DNA of 64,000 nt from Pterois miles (GCA_947000775.1 CAMQGK010000110.1:20506001-20570000), one strand, 5' to 3'; counted from the first letter of the stretch, positions 14,311 to 33,747 are shown. Program-made: numbers and translations. Notes: generated by a model not told the origin, from the letters alone.

Positions 14311-17300
14311 ATGTGTGAGTGTGTGTGTAAGGGTTGGTTGGTTGATAGAATAGATTATTGAATCTGAATCTTGTATTGTATCAAGTCAAATCTGAATCCT
14401 TTGGGTCAGTTCAGTGCACAATCATTTAGGTCCTTTAGGTATAAAATCAAAGAGCCTAAATTCAATCTTTCCAAATAGAAGACATATTTTCTGTTTAAGG
14501 CACTTTCACAAGTCAACATTTAGTTTGTTTTATCAAACTTTGGTGCGGTTTGTTTGGGCGGTTGTGAATGCAGTAAAAAACCTAGTCTGAGACAGTTGCG
14601 CGACGTCGTCTTGGACCATTTCCAAGCGAATCAAAACACATGCTGCTTGTGTGGACTTTTGTTGGATACAGGTAAATGAGAGGTGAACAAACATGAGTGG
14701 AAGAGGTCGGAGTTAGACTTCTGCAAAAGTCAGATGTTTGTTTGACATCTGGACCGAAGATAAATGAATACCTACATGTTTTGGAAACAAACCCTAGTCT
14801 GTGTACAGCATATATTTGGTCCATTCAGCTGCGGTGTTCAAGCACACCGTTTATATTAGGCTAGATTTGATGGCTGCCGTATTGCTGCCGCGTTACTGGA
14901 TTATGTTTCTGGCCTTGTAGCAGCAAAACACTGTAACCCTCAGCAGAGGTTTGTGGGTCCCAGTCTTGTGTCTAGTTTGCTTTAGCTGTGATATGAATGT
15001 GTAATTGTGTTTTTATGGTACCATTAATGTCATGAAAGTGGAGCCAAAGGAACTCTGATCTATTATGAAAGAGACAATTAGAAGTAATAATGACTTTGGG
15101 CTAAAGAGAGGGTTAATCGTCTGCCCTCCGAGTCAACCCCCTGGCTGTTATTATGAACATGGAGGATTTGATGTTTACCTGGAGTGAGCCAAGCTGTATG
15201 GAAATATTCTTCATTTTCTGCTCTAGTTTTGTTGCTAAAATACTGTCTCTGATGTTGTTATGCTCTGAATTCATGGTTAGGCCATGGCTCGCACACACAA
15301 AAACACACACAGAGTCAGCAGTCATGTTCTGCCAGCACTCCTTGTAATCCCTCAGACAAATTACAACGTCTTCTCCTCCTCCTCCACCTCCCTCACTCTG
15401 CTCTCTCCTTCCAGCTGCAATTGGATTTGGATAAAGATGGCTTTTCCTTTTCTTCTCTATTCTTCTCTGCTTTGGCTAAAGAGGGATTTGCCCGGGGAGA
15501 TTACACACACCGACACACGTACGTGCACGCTCGCAGACTGCAGCGCGGAGACATTGCATTTGAGGAAAAAACATCTTTACTAACAAACAGCCCCCCCTTC
15601 ACCCACCACTCCTCTCTCCCCTCCTGCCTGCACTATAGCGACAACATCTCCATATAGCCAGAGGTCAACTACCTCCCTTGTCTTCGCTGTCTTTCACTTC
15701 TTTGCTTCTTCTTCTTCGTCTTCTCTCCCGCAAACTCAGCCTTCTCTTTGCACTTCCTTCTCATCGCCCCCCCCATCTTCATCTCATTATTGTCCTCGGT
15801 GCTCTTGTTCAGGTCAGAGGAGTCAGCCTTAACACAGTGTGATGTTAACTCCGAGCCCCCCGCAGATTACTGCTTTCTCAGAGAGCAGGGGTTGACCTCC
15901 TGCCACTCCGCTGCGAGCAGCTAAACTCATGTAATGGACAGTGTGTATTTGTGCTCTATCTTTGTGTGTGTGTGTTTTCATGAAGGGACACGATGAAGGC
16001 GACGCCATCAGAGTGACGGATAACTCAGCCATTTTGCATAGTACAGTGTAGTATGCATAGTATTAGGCTATTACGACACACTGAAAAAGGAAATATGCCC
16101 CCAGGGGCTAATTTGTGTATATGTGTGTGTGTGTTGGGGTTTAGGGGGTGTGGTGGTGGTGTGACTGAATAATTGAAGGGTGGAGGCAGCAGATGGTCTT
16201 TAACCCTGAACCCCAGACAACAATCAATATTTAAGTAGAGAAGGAATGATACACTACACGCGCATACACACACAGAGAGAAAGACATGTGTACAGTATAC
16301 TGTATAAACTCAGTTACACCTTCCTATGAGAGACAGTACATGGTTGTCAGTGTGGATGATATATGGGGTGTGTTTTTCTGCACACCGAGGGAATTCGTAC
16401 TGTGTGCAGCAGGGGTTTTAGCGTAAATGTATGTTTGTGTGGTATACAGTATGTGTTTTTGCAAGTTTTAGTTTGTCATACATTTTTTTTGTGTCCAGCA
16501 TGCAAAAATGTATGAAATTTGTGCGGGTTTCTATGCAAATATGTAATATTATGGGGGGGACGCACATGATGTGTTTTGAGTTGTACAGACAGTTTGGTAA
16601 GAACCACAGTGTCTTCCCTTTCTCCCCCGTTATTCTCTCCCTCTCTTCCTCCCTGGGCCACCAGTAGTGGTAATGGGGAGGGACCTGTCAGCTCACTTAA
16701 TGCAGCTAATGTTTGCCTGCGCCTGGGGACACGAGCACAGAGACACACACAGTCCTGACACACACAGCGCTCCGCTCTCTCCCTCTGTCACCACTCTGTC
16801 ACATTCCCTCTCTTCTGCCACCCCCCTCCCCTACTATCTCCATCCCTCTCTCTCCCACTCTCCTTCCCTCCCTGCATCCCTCATCCTCTCCCAGCGTCTT
16901 CTCCTACACTGCACTGCACCCAGTCTCTTAATATTCTTCAGCTTTGTTTCTCCTCACAGCTTGAAGCTTTTTAGACCATGGCTATTTGAACCACCTTCAC
17001 CTTCCACATTACTCATGTGCTCTTATTTCAAATGACCACTCCACTTCAACAGCCGTGAAGTGGCCTTTTTTTCAGATTAAATAGTTTAATTTTACATTAA
17101 AGAATAAGACTGGCATTGTGCTCTGTCTCTCAATACTTTGACTTCTTTGCCCCATTCATTCCTAGCACGTTACTCATGATGTGAATGCATTTGGTGCATT
17201 AGTGAGTATTAATGGCAGCAGGAAATAGCAAATGTGGGATTGACTAAAATAAAATGCAGCTTATCATAATGAAGGAACACCAGTGCAATGGTGTGACTCA

Positions 17301-19872
17301 TGTATGTGCTTTTAATAGTTTGTAGACAGAGGTATCTGGCACACAGGAAAGAACAGGCTGTATTTGTTATAATAAATAATAAAATAAATAAATAATAAAT
17401 AATACAGTCAGTGTTTGTTTAGCGTTTTTTTAAGGGATTTGTTGACATCAAGAAAATGTATAATTTAAAGATGCTATTGATGACATTGATAACATTCAGT
17501 AGGACTGCATGATTAGGGACGACATATTGTTATTGCAAGTTTACATTTAAATAAACAGAGCGCTGCTTTCACTTCCATGTGCTTCATTCTAACCATCAAA
17601 AACTTTAAAGTTATCTTTTTACTTTACTGTCATCTATAGTGGTTGTTTGCTTAAATACACACAAATGATTAGGATATAAATGCTTGTATTTTTATTTACA
17701 TATTTCCTTTGATCAAAATACATCTTTGTATCAGTAGTTTTAAAAATATATTGTAAGTGGCTTAGAGCTAGTATTAGGAAGTTAAACAAGTCATAAGTCT
17801 CTCTATCGGTTTTATATTGCTGTGAAACAACTAGATTTGAGTTTCTAGCCAAAAACTACATTATACAAGATGATTTGAATGCATCATGATAGTGTTATAA
17901 TTTGCCATCGCCCAATTCTCATTCTCATCTCATATCATCAGAGCTTGAATGCATCATAATGTGTCTTAATGGACCCTCGGACCATGATGCTCTGAAAACC
18001 GTCCAGTGTCGACTGGCTGCTGATTGATGGAGCATTTCTAGCTGTTAGTTTAGGAAGTGTTTGAATTATGCAGCAGAGTTTTCTATGAGCGGATCACACA
18101 TTTGAAAGGTCAATATCTCAGGCGATAATGTTTAATTGTGGGAAGCCAAAATTGTGATCTGTTAATATTCGATTAATTATGGAGCTCTGACATTCAGCCA
18201 CTAGATGTTGCACTCTCCCTCCCCCATTCCATCACATTCACTTCACAATTAGTCGTTGCCAGGTGCTTACAGTCAATCTCAGCCGTTCAACTGTTTTTTC
18301 CACACTAAGTGATGACCTAGAGATACCACGTTATGCCAACATTGTTGGGAAGCAAAACGTCAGATATCTTCCACAGAGATAAAAAAAAAACATTCATTTT
18401 GGATTCGCCAAAATTTGAAATAGGAAAGAAAGAAGAAAATGAAGAAATATGCTTCATACCATAATTTTGTTCAACACCTTTCTAAAGGCTCTGTGGGTGT
18501 ATTTTAAATATATATATATATATATATATATAAATGTTATCAATAAGGCCAATTAAAACAAAATTTAGTATAAGTTAAATTTAGGTAGCGCATCCTCTCC
18601 CTTTTCTTCACAATAGTCAAACCACAACACATAAAAATAAAATCTAGACGTTTTGAATGCAGCGCTTTGCTTTATGCTTGTAAATACCGCTATAGGCATG
18701 CCCCTGTAACCGAACATAAACAAATACAAGCCAGTGGAGAGCACAGGAAATGGTTACAAGGACAGGCAGGGAGGCTTAATAAAAACAAATGGCTTATAGA
18801 AACAAAAAATACTTCTGCTTTTTCTTCCTCTTTTCCCTTTTCTCTCGCTGCTGCCTCCCTCCATCTATTTCCCCCCTACGCTCTGTCGCTCTGATGAATA
18901 TCACCCAAGCAAATCAGAGATGCAAAGGAATCTCTCTCATTTCTCACCCTTCTTTCCCCTCTTCTTATCGCTCCCTTTCTCTCCACCCCCCTCTGTTTCT
19001 TTGACTCTCCTGTCTTTGCCTCTCTCTCTCTCTCTCTCTCTCTACCCGTTTTCCTTATCTACCTTCCCTTCCTCCCCCTTGCGTATGTGGATCTCATTCT
19101 CTCTCATTATGATGATTTGGGGTTCAGCTTCACTTGCTGGCCCATTAAAACCAAGCAGCAGCAGCAAGCCTTGCCTTTTCTTCCACTGCAGGCAGACAGC
19201 GAGGCAGCCTCATAAGATGGCCTCTACTCTGCATACTGCATTATAAACTGAGACACAAAAATGGTCTGCGTTGATCTTGTATCCAAATATAAAATGTTGG
19301 AATTGTCTCCTGAACCAGAGATGGTGGCACCCACACTATAGACATGCTGAATGACCTTGGCTTGTGCCACCTTTAGCCAAACTGCCATTTCTCAGTGCCA
19401 GCCCTTGATGAGACCTCCCACTCTTTAGGGAGGGATGTTGAGGATTGGACAGTGGATGGTGAGGGAGGAGGGAACGGGCTGTTGTAAAACCTAGATGTGT
19501 GTAAGGGGTGGGGGGGCACGGGGCCAGGAGATTGCCAAGGCTCTTTCACGCTACCCTGCCTAGTTCTACATGGTTGGATCCATATGTATCTGCAGCCAGT
19601 GAGTTCATCCACTGGTGTGTTTGGGCCATCATTAACACAAGACATCCCCAGACAAACCAACAATCCCTCCACACACAAAATACAATTATGATGTGATTAA
19701 GAGAGTAATGCATGAAAGGACGGAGCCAGTGTCACCACATTGTGAGTATATTTGCGTCATGGTGCTCTGGCCTGCACTGAGTAGAAGTTCAGAAACTGAG
19801 AACTTCAGCTACATGATGAGTGTTGTGCTGATGTGGGTGAGCTTCAAGATGTGAAAGCTACTCTTAAGATTA
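14310..19872. other. Noncoding, pyrimidine-rich patches
   Basis: No gene recognised. There are pyrimidine-rich stretches at 15360-15800, 16770-16930 and 18820-19080, a small TA repeat at 18508-18532 and an AT-rich ataaata cluster at 17371-17404. The open frames in the pyrimidine-rich parts are low-complexity Ser/Leu/Pro strings. Confidence 0.5.
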
Positions 19873-20161
19873 AGAGAGATATTCCTTTATTAGTCCCACA
19901 GTGGGGAAATTCAGTTTTACACTCTGTTGTTCACACAGTACAGTTCACACAGTACATATACATGTCAATGGAGAGATGTCAGAGTGATGGGGCTGCTCCT
20001 GAGTTGGGGGTTTGGTGCCTTGCTCAGGGGCACCTCGGCAGTGCCCAAGAGGTAAACTGGCACCTCTCCAGCAACCAGTTGGTCTTGGTCCATGGGGGAT
20101 TTGAACCCGGGTCCTCCACATCCTAACCCAAGTCCTTACGGACTGAGCTACTGCCGCCGAG
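19873..20161 (-). mobile_element. tRNA-derived SINE, copy 1
   Basis: On the minus strand this reads from a tRNA-like head (cggcagtagctcagt as A box; gggttcaaatccc as B box) through a body to a tail with aaactgaatttcccc and actaataaaggaatatct. It is the same family as the copies at 40696-41002 and 61283-61610. SINEs are transcribed by RNA polymerase III and copied by a LINE reverse transcriptase. Confidence 0.85.
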
Positions 20162-20570
20162 TGTCTCAAGTGACATTACCGGATCTATCGATAGGTGCGA
20201 GGTGAGGCGGGGTTAAAAAAAAAAAATGACAAGGGAGAGTTGAACTGTAGTTGTTTTGAGCTGGAAGAGATTGATGTATGTGAGCAGAGGACAGGATGGA
20301 GTGGCCAGATTTAAGGAGCTGAGGATGACAGGAGGATGGGAGAGACAGATTGAGTAAAGACATGGGGGAATGAAGTATACAGAGAAGAACATAACTCTCA
20401 GTCACACAATTTGCAAATGCAATTTTAGCATCAGTTACATGTTGATTGTTCTGGTATCAAGTAATATATTTTGATGCTGTGCTGTAGTCCCCTGCTCTTC
20501 CACTTACTGTAAGTCAGAGAAGACACCAGATGTGGGCAAAATGTAGTTTTATTTTCACCTTTTGTTGTTC

Positions 20571-20934
20571 CATTCATCCATCCATCTTCAACCACTTATC
20601 CCATTAGGGGTCGCGGGGGGGGCTGGAGGCAGATCCCAGCTGGCATTGGGCGAAGGTGGGGTAAACCCTGGACAAGCCGCCAGTCCGTCGCAGGGCAAAT
20701 AGAGACAGACAACCATTCACACTCACATTCACACCTATGGGCAATTTAGAGTCATCAATTAACCTAAACAGCTTGTCTTTGGACTGTGGGAGGAAGCCGG
20801 AGAAACCGGAGAAAACTTACATGAGAAGATCATGCAAACACCAGACAGAAGAGCCCCAAGCCAGATTCGAACCTGTGACCCTCTTCATTTGAGGCGATGG
20901 TGCAGCTAACCACTGCACCACAGTGCACCTTTAG
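20571..20934 (-). mobile_element. tRNA-headed SINE-like element of a second family
   Basis: On the minus strand the head has an A-box-like tggttagctgcacc and a B-box-like ggttcgaatctgg. The body includes the abundant fish repeat blocks ctcccacagtccaaagac, ggttaattgatgactct and tgtgaatgtgagtgtgaatg. It ends in tggatggatg, i.e. the cattcatccatccatc at the left edge. It is a different family from the 19873 element. Confidence 0.75.
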
Positions 20935-20954
20935 GTGTGGACCCTATACAGTAT

Positions 20955-20997
20955 ATGAAATCGGTTTATAGGGCATAACCCTATAAACCGATTTCAT
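20955..20997. repeat. Perfect 19-bp inverted repeat with 5-base loop
   Basis: The arms 20955-20973 and 20979-20997 are exact reverse complements (left arm starts atgaaatcggtttat) around the loop cataa. The repeat lies 20 bases outside the end of the SINE at 20571-20934. Confidence 0.95.
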
Positions 20998-21453
20998 TTA
21001 GGTGAAAAGCCTCTTCAGTTCAGATCTCTTGCTTGGAAAACCTTCATAAGTGGCATCCTTTTAGGATAAAAGGTGTTAAATGTCCTTCAGCCGGGGTCAG
21101 AGTTCATCTGGTAATAACAGAAAGGATGAGACTCGGTGGAATGAGGAAGCTAGAATGATGTCAGACTTCCTGCTTGAACTTTTTCTGAAAGTTTCCTTAG
21201 TTTGGCGAGTTTATAATTGTCAGAGAGGCCTTTGAAATTTGGATGTATGGATATTAGATAAATTGTTGCAAATGTTGAACAGATCCATGTGTTTAGGATG
21301 GACGTTTGTGAAGTGTAGATTTGTATCAGTATCCCCATATCATAATGTGAGCACAACCTCTTTTGGCCGCCATGTTGACTTTTTGATTGATCAAGCTGTG
21401 CTCAGTGAGTCTGCATTCAGTCAACAACTGAAGCTACACTTGAAGCCATACTC
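20998..21453. other. Noncoding
   Basis: No gene or element recognised. Confidence 0.45.
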
Positions 21454-21660
21454 GTGTTACCTTGAATTCTTGAAGAAAATGCACTGAGCATACGACTGGA
21501 TAAATTATACTGCACGAGTTGAGTGAGAGTTCGTAAACAGCTTTTTGGCCTCCATTTACCTTAATTCGTCAAGAATTTACTCCATTTTCTTCAGATGTCG
21601 GATTCTTCGTTCACTGTGGAGGCGAAAAAACAGTTTCCTTAAGAATTCAAGGTAACATGG
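21454..21660. repeat. Inverted-repeat element, about 207 bp
   Basis: The left end gtgttaccttgaattcttg and the right end aagaattcaaggtaacat are inverted copies. The interior is AT-rich and noncoding. This fits a small MITE. Confidence 0.6.
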
Positions 21661-27359
<5,699 letters not shown>

Positions 27360-28056
27360 CTAGGGTTTGGCGACATGGGATTATTATTCAACACAATATT
27401 AGTTAGCTGAGATAACAGAAAAACATTAAAACATGGAATGGTTGCTATGAATTTTGCGCTATATGCAAAATATATCTCTTTCTCTTGCTTTCTCTATGTT
27501 CTCTAAATGAGAACATGCTAGCATACTTCTGATGCTGTGTGTAATTACCCATATAGCCGTAACTCCAGCAGGAAAGATGCCCACTAAAGAAAAAAAGAAA
27601 CGGTTTACAAAGTTTTAAACCAAACAAAAAAAAGGAGAGCCAGAAATGTGAGCAAAGAATTGTTTATCGCACAGCTTATAAGTCATAAGTTGTTTATAAA
27701 TCATAACCTGTGCGATAAGCAATTCAGGACTAAAGATGGAAATATCTGCAAAGAGCAGCCGGACCAAAACTTCTACCATGACGAGTGGCGAGACTGTACG
27801 AGGGAAGTTAGCAGGTACGTTGTGAAAGAAATTATTTCTATCCACATAATTGAAAAATTGTGTAAAATAGAACTTACTGCCTAAACCTTTTTGGCCACTT
27901 GTAGTTGCCACATGCAACATACAGTATGTGTTTCGAGTCCATAGATATTTTATCTATGTGTCTCCCTTGTCAGCTTTTTTTTTTTATTGTATATCATATA
28001 TCGTTGTTTTTCTTTTAGCGATGTTGTTAGGGAATTTCTATATCACCCAACCCTAG
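27360..28056. repeat. MITE-like element with ctaggg termini
   Basis: It starts ctagggtttggcgacat and ends atatcacccaaccctag, which are inverted copies with mismatches. The interior is AT-rich and carries a strong internal hairpin at 27657-27725. No transposase is recognisable. The target duplication is unclear. Confidence 0.6.
27657..27725. repeat. 18-bp inverted repeat (one mismatch)
   Basis: The arms 27657-27674 (gaattgtttatcgcacag) and 27708-27725 (ctgtgcgataagcaattc) pair with one mismatch. The 33-base loop itself contains two ttata-tcataa direct repeats. Confidence 0.9.
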
Positions 28057-29389
28057 CACATACAACATGTATGTATAGATCTTTCTCTTTGTTGACTGGA
28101 TGTCTGATGTCACGCTCAGATATGTAGAGTGATGCCAACATACAATAGCTGCAGTGTATTTGTACTGGAACTCCTTACTTCACTCTTTCATTTACACACT
28201 TGATATGTCGGGACTACATAAGAAACTTGGCCTGAACCTGGTCCAATACAGCGTCACATTGTACTAGCTACACTGCTGGATGACCGTTCTGGATTAAAAC
28301 AAAGACGTTACTGTGTTGCCATGCGTGTCGCTGTTTGTGCTCTCTTTTGCACTTCACTGATCTTGTATGTTTGGCTGCATGCAAGGTTGCTCCAGCCTGC
28401 GATTGTTTGCTGCTTAACCATTTTATGACTTTTATGCCTCTTATGACCTTTTGTTATGTGGTGTATCTGTCACACCTTATTTTCCCATCACAAATGCATC
28501 CACCTTGTTTACCAATGTTAGGTGCTCTGTTACTGAATGTGTCTTGCAGGGAGCTGAGTGACTGCTGGTAGGCTGTCTGTAGCACTGGGCCATATGCCAC
28601 ATTACTATTTTATTACTCTGCCACATTATCCACTATAGCTACCGTTACCCTCAGAAACAAACCCACACATTTTAATTGTGCCAAACTTTGTGCCATTGAG
28701 ACCCGTATGATGAGACTTTACACAAGAAGGTGTCCCTGTTCTGAAGCAGCAGAGCTGTCCTTGGTGCTGATCTGTTGTAGACCTTGAACATTCCTCCTAT
28801 CTGCACCACTTCTCATGAGCACTGTACTTCTGTAGGTTTTCATAATGGCTTGTTTTCTAGCATGTTACGAGATCCTTAGCTGTACACACAGCTCTGTTTG
28901 CTGACTAGGCGGTGCATAAATAATTGATGAATAAAGTTAAGGTAGATGCATCTTGCTTAACTCGATTGATATACAATAACTCTAATGGTAACCTGAGCCC
29001 CTAATCCATCATTTAAACATACGTTGACATCATTCAAATTTATTCCATTGTAGCACAAATATTGTCGTTCATAGCTTGCTAAAAAAATACAGGCAAAGGA
29101 TAGGGTCTCTGCAGATACAGACACCACCACCACCTACTCATTCTGCCATTTAAGTGATCTGGTAGCCTGCAAAAGCCTTCAAGGTGTCAATTACTGTTGT
29201 AATTAGTTGCCATGCTGTATAAACATCCTGATTTTGTTTGCACAATTACTGAGATGCAACAAATCACATCTGAGCGGTATAGAAAAAGTTATGAGGTCTT
29301 AAAAAGGCAGATTACCTGTCATGTCTAAAAGAGTCTTTTAACAGTGACAGTCTTTGCCTTTCACTCCCATGTGCAGCCTCACTGTTTGC
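28057..29389. other. Noncoding
   Basis: No gene or element recognised. Confidence 0.5.
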
Positions 29390-29666
29390 ATGCTTTTACG
29401 CCAAATTTGCACCAGGCAGGGGCGAAGTGCGGCTATTATCACAGCAAATTTTTTACTTTTCTGAAGCCAGGAGGTGTGTTCATGTATGTCAGGCGTCACA
29501 GGATCTGTTTAGGTACTCTCTGGCCGCACTTTCCCAACTTTTGTTTGCTGCAGCTTGCCGACTTTGTGAGAGGCTGCCGCAGCTTTTCATGGACATGGTG
29601 TGGCAGCTCGCCACAGGCCGCACTTTGCTGCTGCTCCGGTGCGAATTAGGCGTTACACTGCCATTT
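29390..29666. repeat. GC-richer inverted-repeat element
   Basis: The left part (acgccaaatttgcacc, then ggcgaagtgcggc) and the right part (ggtgcgaattaggcgt preceded by gccgcactttgctgc) are imperfect inverted copies of about 40 bases. The minus strand holds a 61-codon open frame without a known domain. I read this as a non-autonomous transposon rather than a gene. Confidence 0.5.
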
Positions 29667-32600
29667 AAAGACATTTAGTTCAGTGTGTGTTTGCTTGGAG
29701 GTGAAAGAATTATGCGTTTGTGGTGCGTGTCCGATGTGTTCTTCAGCAGATTTCAGTGGCTTTGTGAATAAAGGGCAGGAAAAAAGAAACAATTTTCAGT
29801 AGGTCTTTCACATGCAAACGCAGGGGCCTAGTGATGATTTCACAGACGTCTTGCTCTCTTTCGCTCTGTTCCTCCCAGAAACAGTGATGTTGAGTTGTCT
29901 GTTACAAAAGTGCTTTTGATTAATTACAGTAAACTTGTCAGAAATGACAGAGGAATTTGTTGTATTTTGTCTCTACAGCTTATACAGAGATTTAAAACAC
30001 TGAAAAACAGGAATCCCTAATTCACTATATAGAGTATTTTATTCTAAACCATCCTGAAACACACATTTAGATGGCCTAAATGCCTCACACATGCTCAGAT
30101 GTAGACTTGCATCTTTCATTCCCACTGCAGAATGTGGGACAACTTATGTCTGTGTGTGTGAGAGAGAGACAGAGCTAGTAAAATTAGGCATGTAATGATA
30201 AGGGGATAGATGGAGACACAATGGCAGGAAAGGAAAGGAGAAGAAAAGCAGAAATGAAAAGCTGAATCAAGAGGAGGAGCATAAATAAGGAATGTGTAGG
30301 TGTACTCCACTGTCTGCTCATCGTTGTGGCATCCTGTAGTGAGGATGCTCTGCACAAACACATACTCATAATTTGTTGAGTGCACTCTGCAAATGTGGAT
30401 TGTGAGACAGTGGGAGGAAGAATGTGTAGATGGTGAGACAGATTGTGTGTATGTGTGATGTGTCAGTGCATGCATTTGTGAGAGAAGTCTGTATTGTACC
30501 GAGTGGTCCATTTAGCCTTTAAAAACCGAACGGCAAACCTTGACAATAATGGTTGTGACAGTCTTCAGTGTGTGCTTTTGTGAAAAATAATAGACATGAT
30601 GTACAGAGATGTGTTGAGCTCCTCTGTGTGGCCTGTAGTCCAGGCCCGTGAACCAGTTAGAGATCCATTCAGCAGTTTTCTCTCCTCTCCTCTGATCTCC
30701 ATCGCCATCATTTAAATGGCTGATTTCGTTTTTACCTCTAATGAAGGGTACTCTGTCGCACACACACGCGCGCAGTGCACACATGAAACGCACACTTGCA
30801 CATGTCGCTGTGTGCCACCGCAGCGCCCCCTACCCAGCTGTTGTCACGTGAGTGCACGGGCCCTAGCAACAGCGAGCGAGAGAGCGAACGAAAAACGAGA
30901 GATCCTGGCGAGAGCAGGGGAGAGAGGAATGGGTAAAGAGAGAGAGAGATGGGAGGGAGGGGGGAGCCGTAGAGCATTAATAAGTGATGAGTCCAACAGT
31001 GTGAATTGCTGTTAGTTAGCATTGCTGCAGCGCCGCCTTCATTTGCATGGCAGCACCAAGAACAAACCCCCTTTACTTACGCCATTTCCTCTCTTGCTCT
31101 GTTTCTCTCCGATATCACCCTCTTTCTCGCTTTCCCTCCCTGTTTTATCTATTTCTGTCTCTTTCTTTTCTCTAGCCAGCATCCCAAAATATGTATATCT
31201 TTTCTTAGTTTTTTTTTTTTTTTTAATCTTTCTTTCCTGTCTGATCTGATCCTTCTGTCCTCCCAGCCTCCCTTGGTGCCCACAGCATTCCCATATTAAC
31301 GTTATCATCTTCTCTTCTCATTGTTTTGCTGTTTATGTTGCTATTCTTTCCCCCCATCCCTGTTTGATGATGATTTGTTGAGGATGGCAGCCATATACTA
31401 TAATGGGATATATTTAGCTGTGCCTTTCCTGCATCTCTTCATCTTCTGTCTCTGTCTTTTTTTTTTTTTATACCTCCTCCATCTCACCTGCCCTTCCTCT
31501 CTTCTGACTCCCCCGCCTATCTCAAAGAAGAGGGGTGTTCTCTCTCTGGGGGAACTTTGGGGGAAGACAAGTGATGCTCCAGGGCTCCCTAATCCGTTTT
31601 TTCATTGTGTCTGTCTCTCTCCCCCTTCCTGTCTCGTTATTTGCATGTCCGTCTGTGGAGTTTCTGGCATATGTGCACACACAGAGAGATCCAGTAGCGG
31701 CTTCACTCTGCACTTGGCTTGACTTCCTGCCTCAGGCTGATCAGCTGAACTGATTCCATTACTTACAGACCCCCCTGAAAGGAGAGGAAGAGGAGACCAG
31801 AAGAGGAAAAGGCAGGGATAGAAAGAGGTAGAGAGCAGAGGGGAGGCTGGAGGACAAGAATGGTGAATAGATGTTATGCAGATTGAAAAAAAAGGGCAAA
31901 AGGAGGAATGGGTTGGGAGTTAAGGAGGAAGTGAGGCTATTTTGCGCCTCCCTTGGGTGTGGGATAGACCTCAAAAAACTCATCCTGCCTCCCACAGCAA
32001 AAAAAAAAAAAAAAAAAAAAAGACACAGAAATGTATACATACATACACACACTCAACAACAAACTCCTGGAGGCGTAGGCAGACTAGACGAGAATTGATC
32101 TTCTCTCCCACAAGGAGAGGCTTGCGAAGGGAGAAAGAGAGGGAGGGAAAGGGAGATGGAGAGAGACATAGAGGAATTGTTTTTACCCATGTGTAGCTCT
32201 CAGGCCTGCAGGCCCCTCATCCCTCTCACTCTCACCCCCTCCTCTGTCACTCCCAACGGCATGTTTCTCTTTATCTCCCTATCTCTCCCTCCATCAATCT
32301 CCATCTGCCGTCGTCCTCCCTGTAGGGTCAGCCCCTTCCTCTACCTCCCTCCATCGCCACCTAGACCCTCTCTGCTGTTTTAGGTGTGTCACATCTCCGC
32401 AGACAGCAGGAGAGCAGGCGGTGACTAGAAATTAGATATCAGGTAGAAAGAGCGGCGGAGGGAGGAAGTCGTATAGTAGGCTGATCTCAGAGCAGTCAAG
32501 GGAAGATAAAGAAGTGAATACTTCACTTCATGCGCCACTCTTAATAAGCACTCTATTGCTGAAATGATTAATTGATCCAACGTCTGATAATTGATCTTTT

Positions 32601-32859
32601 GACCTTTTGAACTGTCTACTTTTGCTTCATCATAAATCCCTTTATTTACTTTCTCTCACTACATGCTGTAGCTGGACATATACCTTTATATTTTTTATCC
32701 GGTATGCACTATTTGGCATGTTTTTTGGCAATTCATGATATTTTTTGTTGATTTTAAACAGTAAATATATTTTAATGGATAGATGAAACCATGCTGATGG
32801 GACACTGAATACTGCCAAATGTATTGACGGTGTAAAAAAGCATTGTCTTCACTGAATCC
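29667..32859. other. Noncoding, low-complexity patches
   Basis: No gene recognised. Pyrimidine-rich at 31070-31330 and 31420-31510, poly-T at about 31208-31224, a 23-base poly-A at 31999-32021, and purine-rich at 30880-30965 and 32100-32170. Confidence 0.5.
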
Positions 32860-33165
32860 TGATATGGTCAAAATCTTCCCCCGCGATATAGGTCATTTCA
32901 TATCTTGATAATGATATATATCACGATATAGCATTTTTTTCTGGTAAGTCAATAAATAAATAGTCTATGTAGTATATAGTAAGTAGTATTGAGTATTTCC
33001 TCATTTTAAGAACTACAGAATGAAATAATGAAGTTTTTAAAAGAAATTATACTGAAAATAAATCTAGGCCTAGCCTGTATCACGATAGAAACGCCATAGA
33101 AAAATATATACGGTAGATATTTTCATATTGTTTCAGTGATATATCTCGTAATATTTCCCAGCCCT
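32860..33165. repeat. Degenerate AT-rich element with cgatata motifs
   Basis: Repeated tatcacgata/cgatata motifs and an end reading atttcccagccctat resemble the common fish MITE that starts with ggctgggcgatat. The left end is weak. Confidence 0.4.
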
Positions 33166-33746
33166 ATTCTGAGTTGCATGCTGTGTATGATGCTAAAGAA
33201 TACACTGGAAGATGGCACCTTAAACTCTGGGAAACAGATGCATACTACACACACTTTTCTGATATTTTATGAAGTAAACAGTTATTATTCAGAAGAAATA
33301 AGAATATAAGATAGTGGGGAATAGTAGAATATGTCTTCTTTAAAACCAGCATTGACAAGCGTAATGTCCCCTGCATCACTCTCTCTTTCTCCGTTTTTAA
33401 CCATCTCTGACTTTCTCTCTCTCTGCCCCCCCCACTCTCTCCCCTCTCCACCCCCTTCTGGTCCGTCTTCCTCTATCCAGGCATGTTGTGACAGGGTGTA
33501 GCAGTGTGTTATACAGGGTTCTACTCGCCAAGTGCATATTATCCTGTAAGGCTTAATACGCAGGTTGGAACAAAAGGGCAGGCTTGGAAATTACAGCTTA
33601 CGTCGCTTAGCGCTCAGCACAACAGTGTGACTCACATGAAAACACGTGTGAACTTTCACATACAGTATGCATGCAGATGAGCAAGCCGACAGTTCCAAGT
33701 GTGTATAGACAATAGAGTATAGTGTATTCAGAAATCTGACAGCGCA

Positions 33747-33747
<1 letters not shown>
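33166..33747. other. Noncoding
   Basis: No gene recognised. There is a pyrimidine-rich patch at 33378-33480. Confidence 0.5.

Noticed and set aside
19873..20161. tRNA-like sequence
   Set aside because: A and B boxes are present, but they belong to a SINE head; there is no cloverleaf of normal length and three copies share a non-tRNA body, so these are not tRNA genes.
29489..29674. 61-codon minus-strand open frame in a GC-richer block
   Set aside because: It lies between imperfect inverted repeats and fits a non-autonomous transposon better than a gene.
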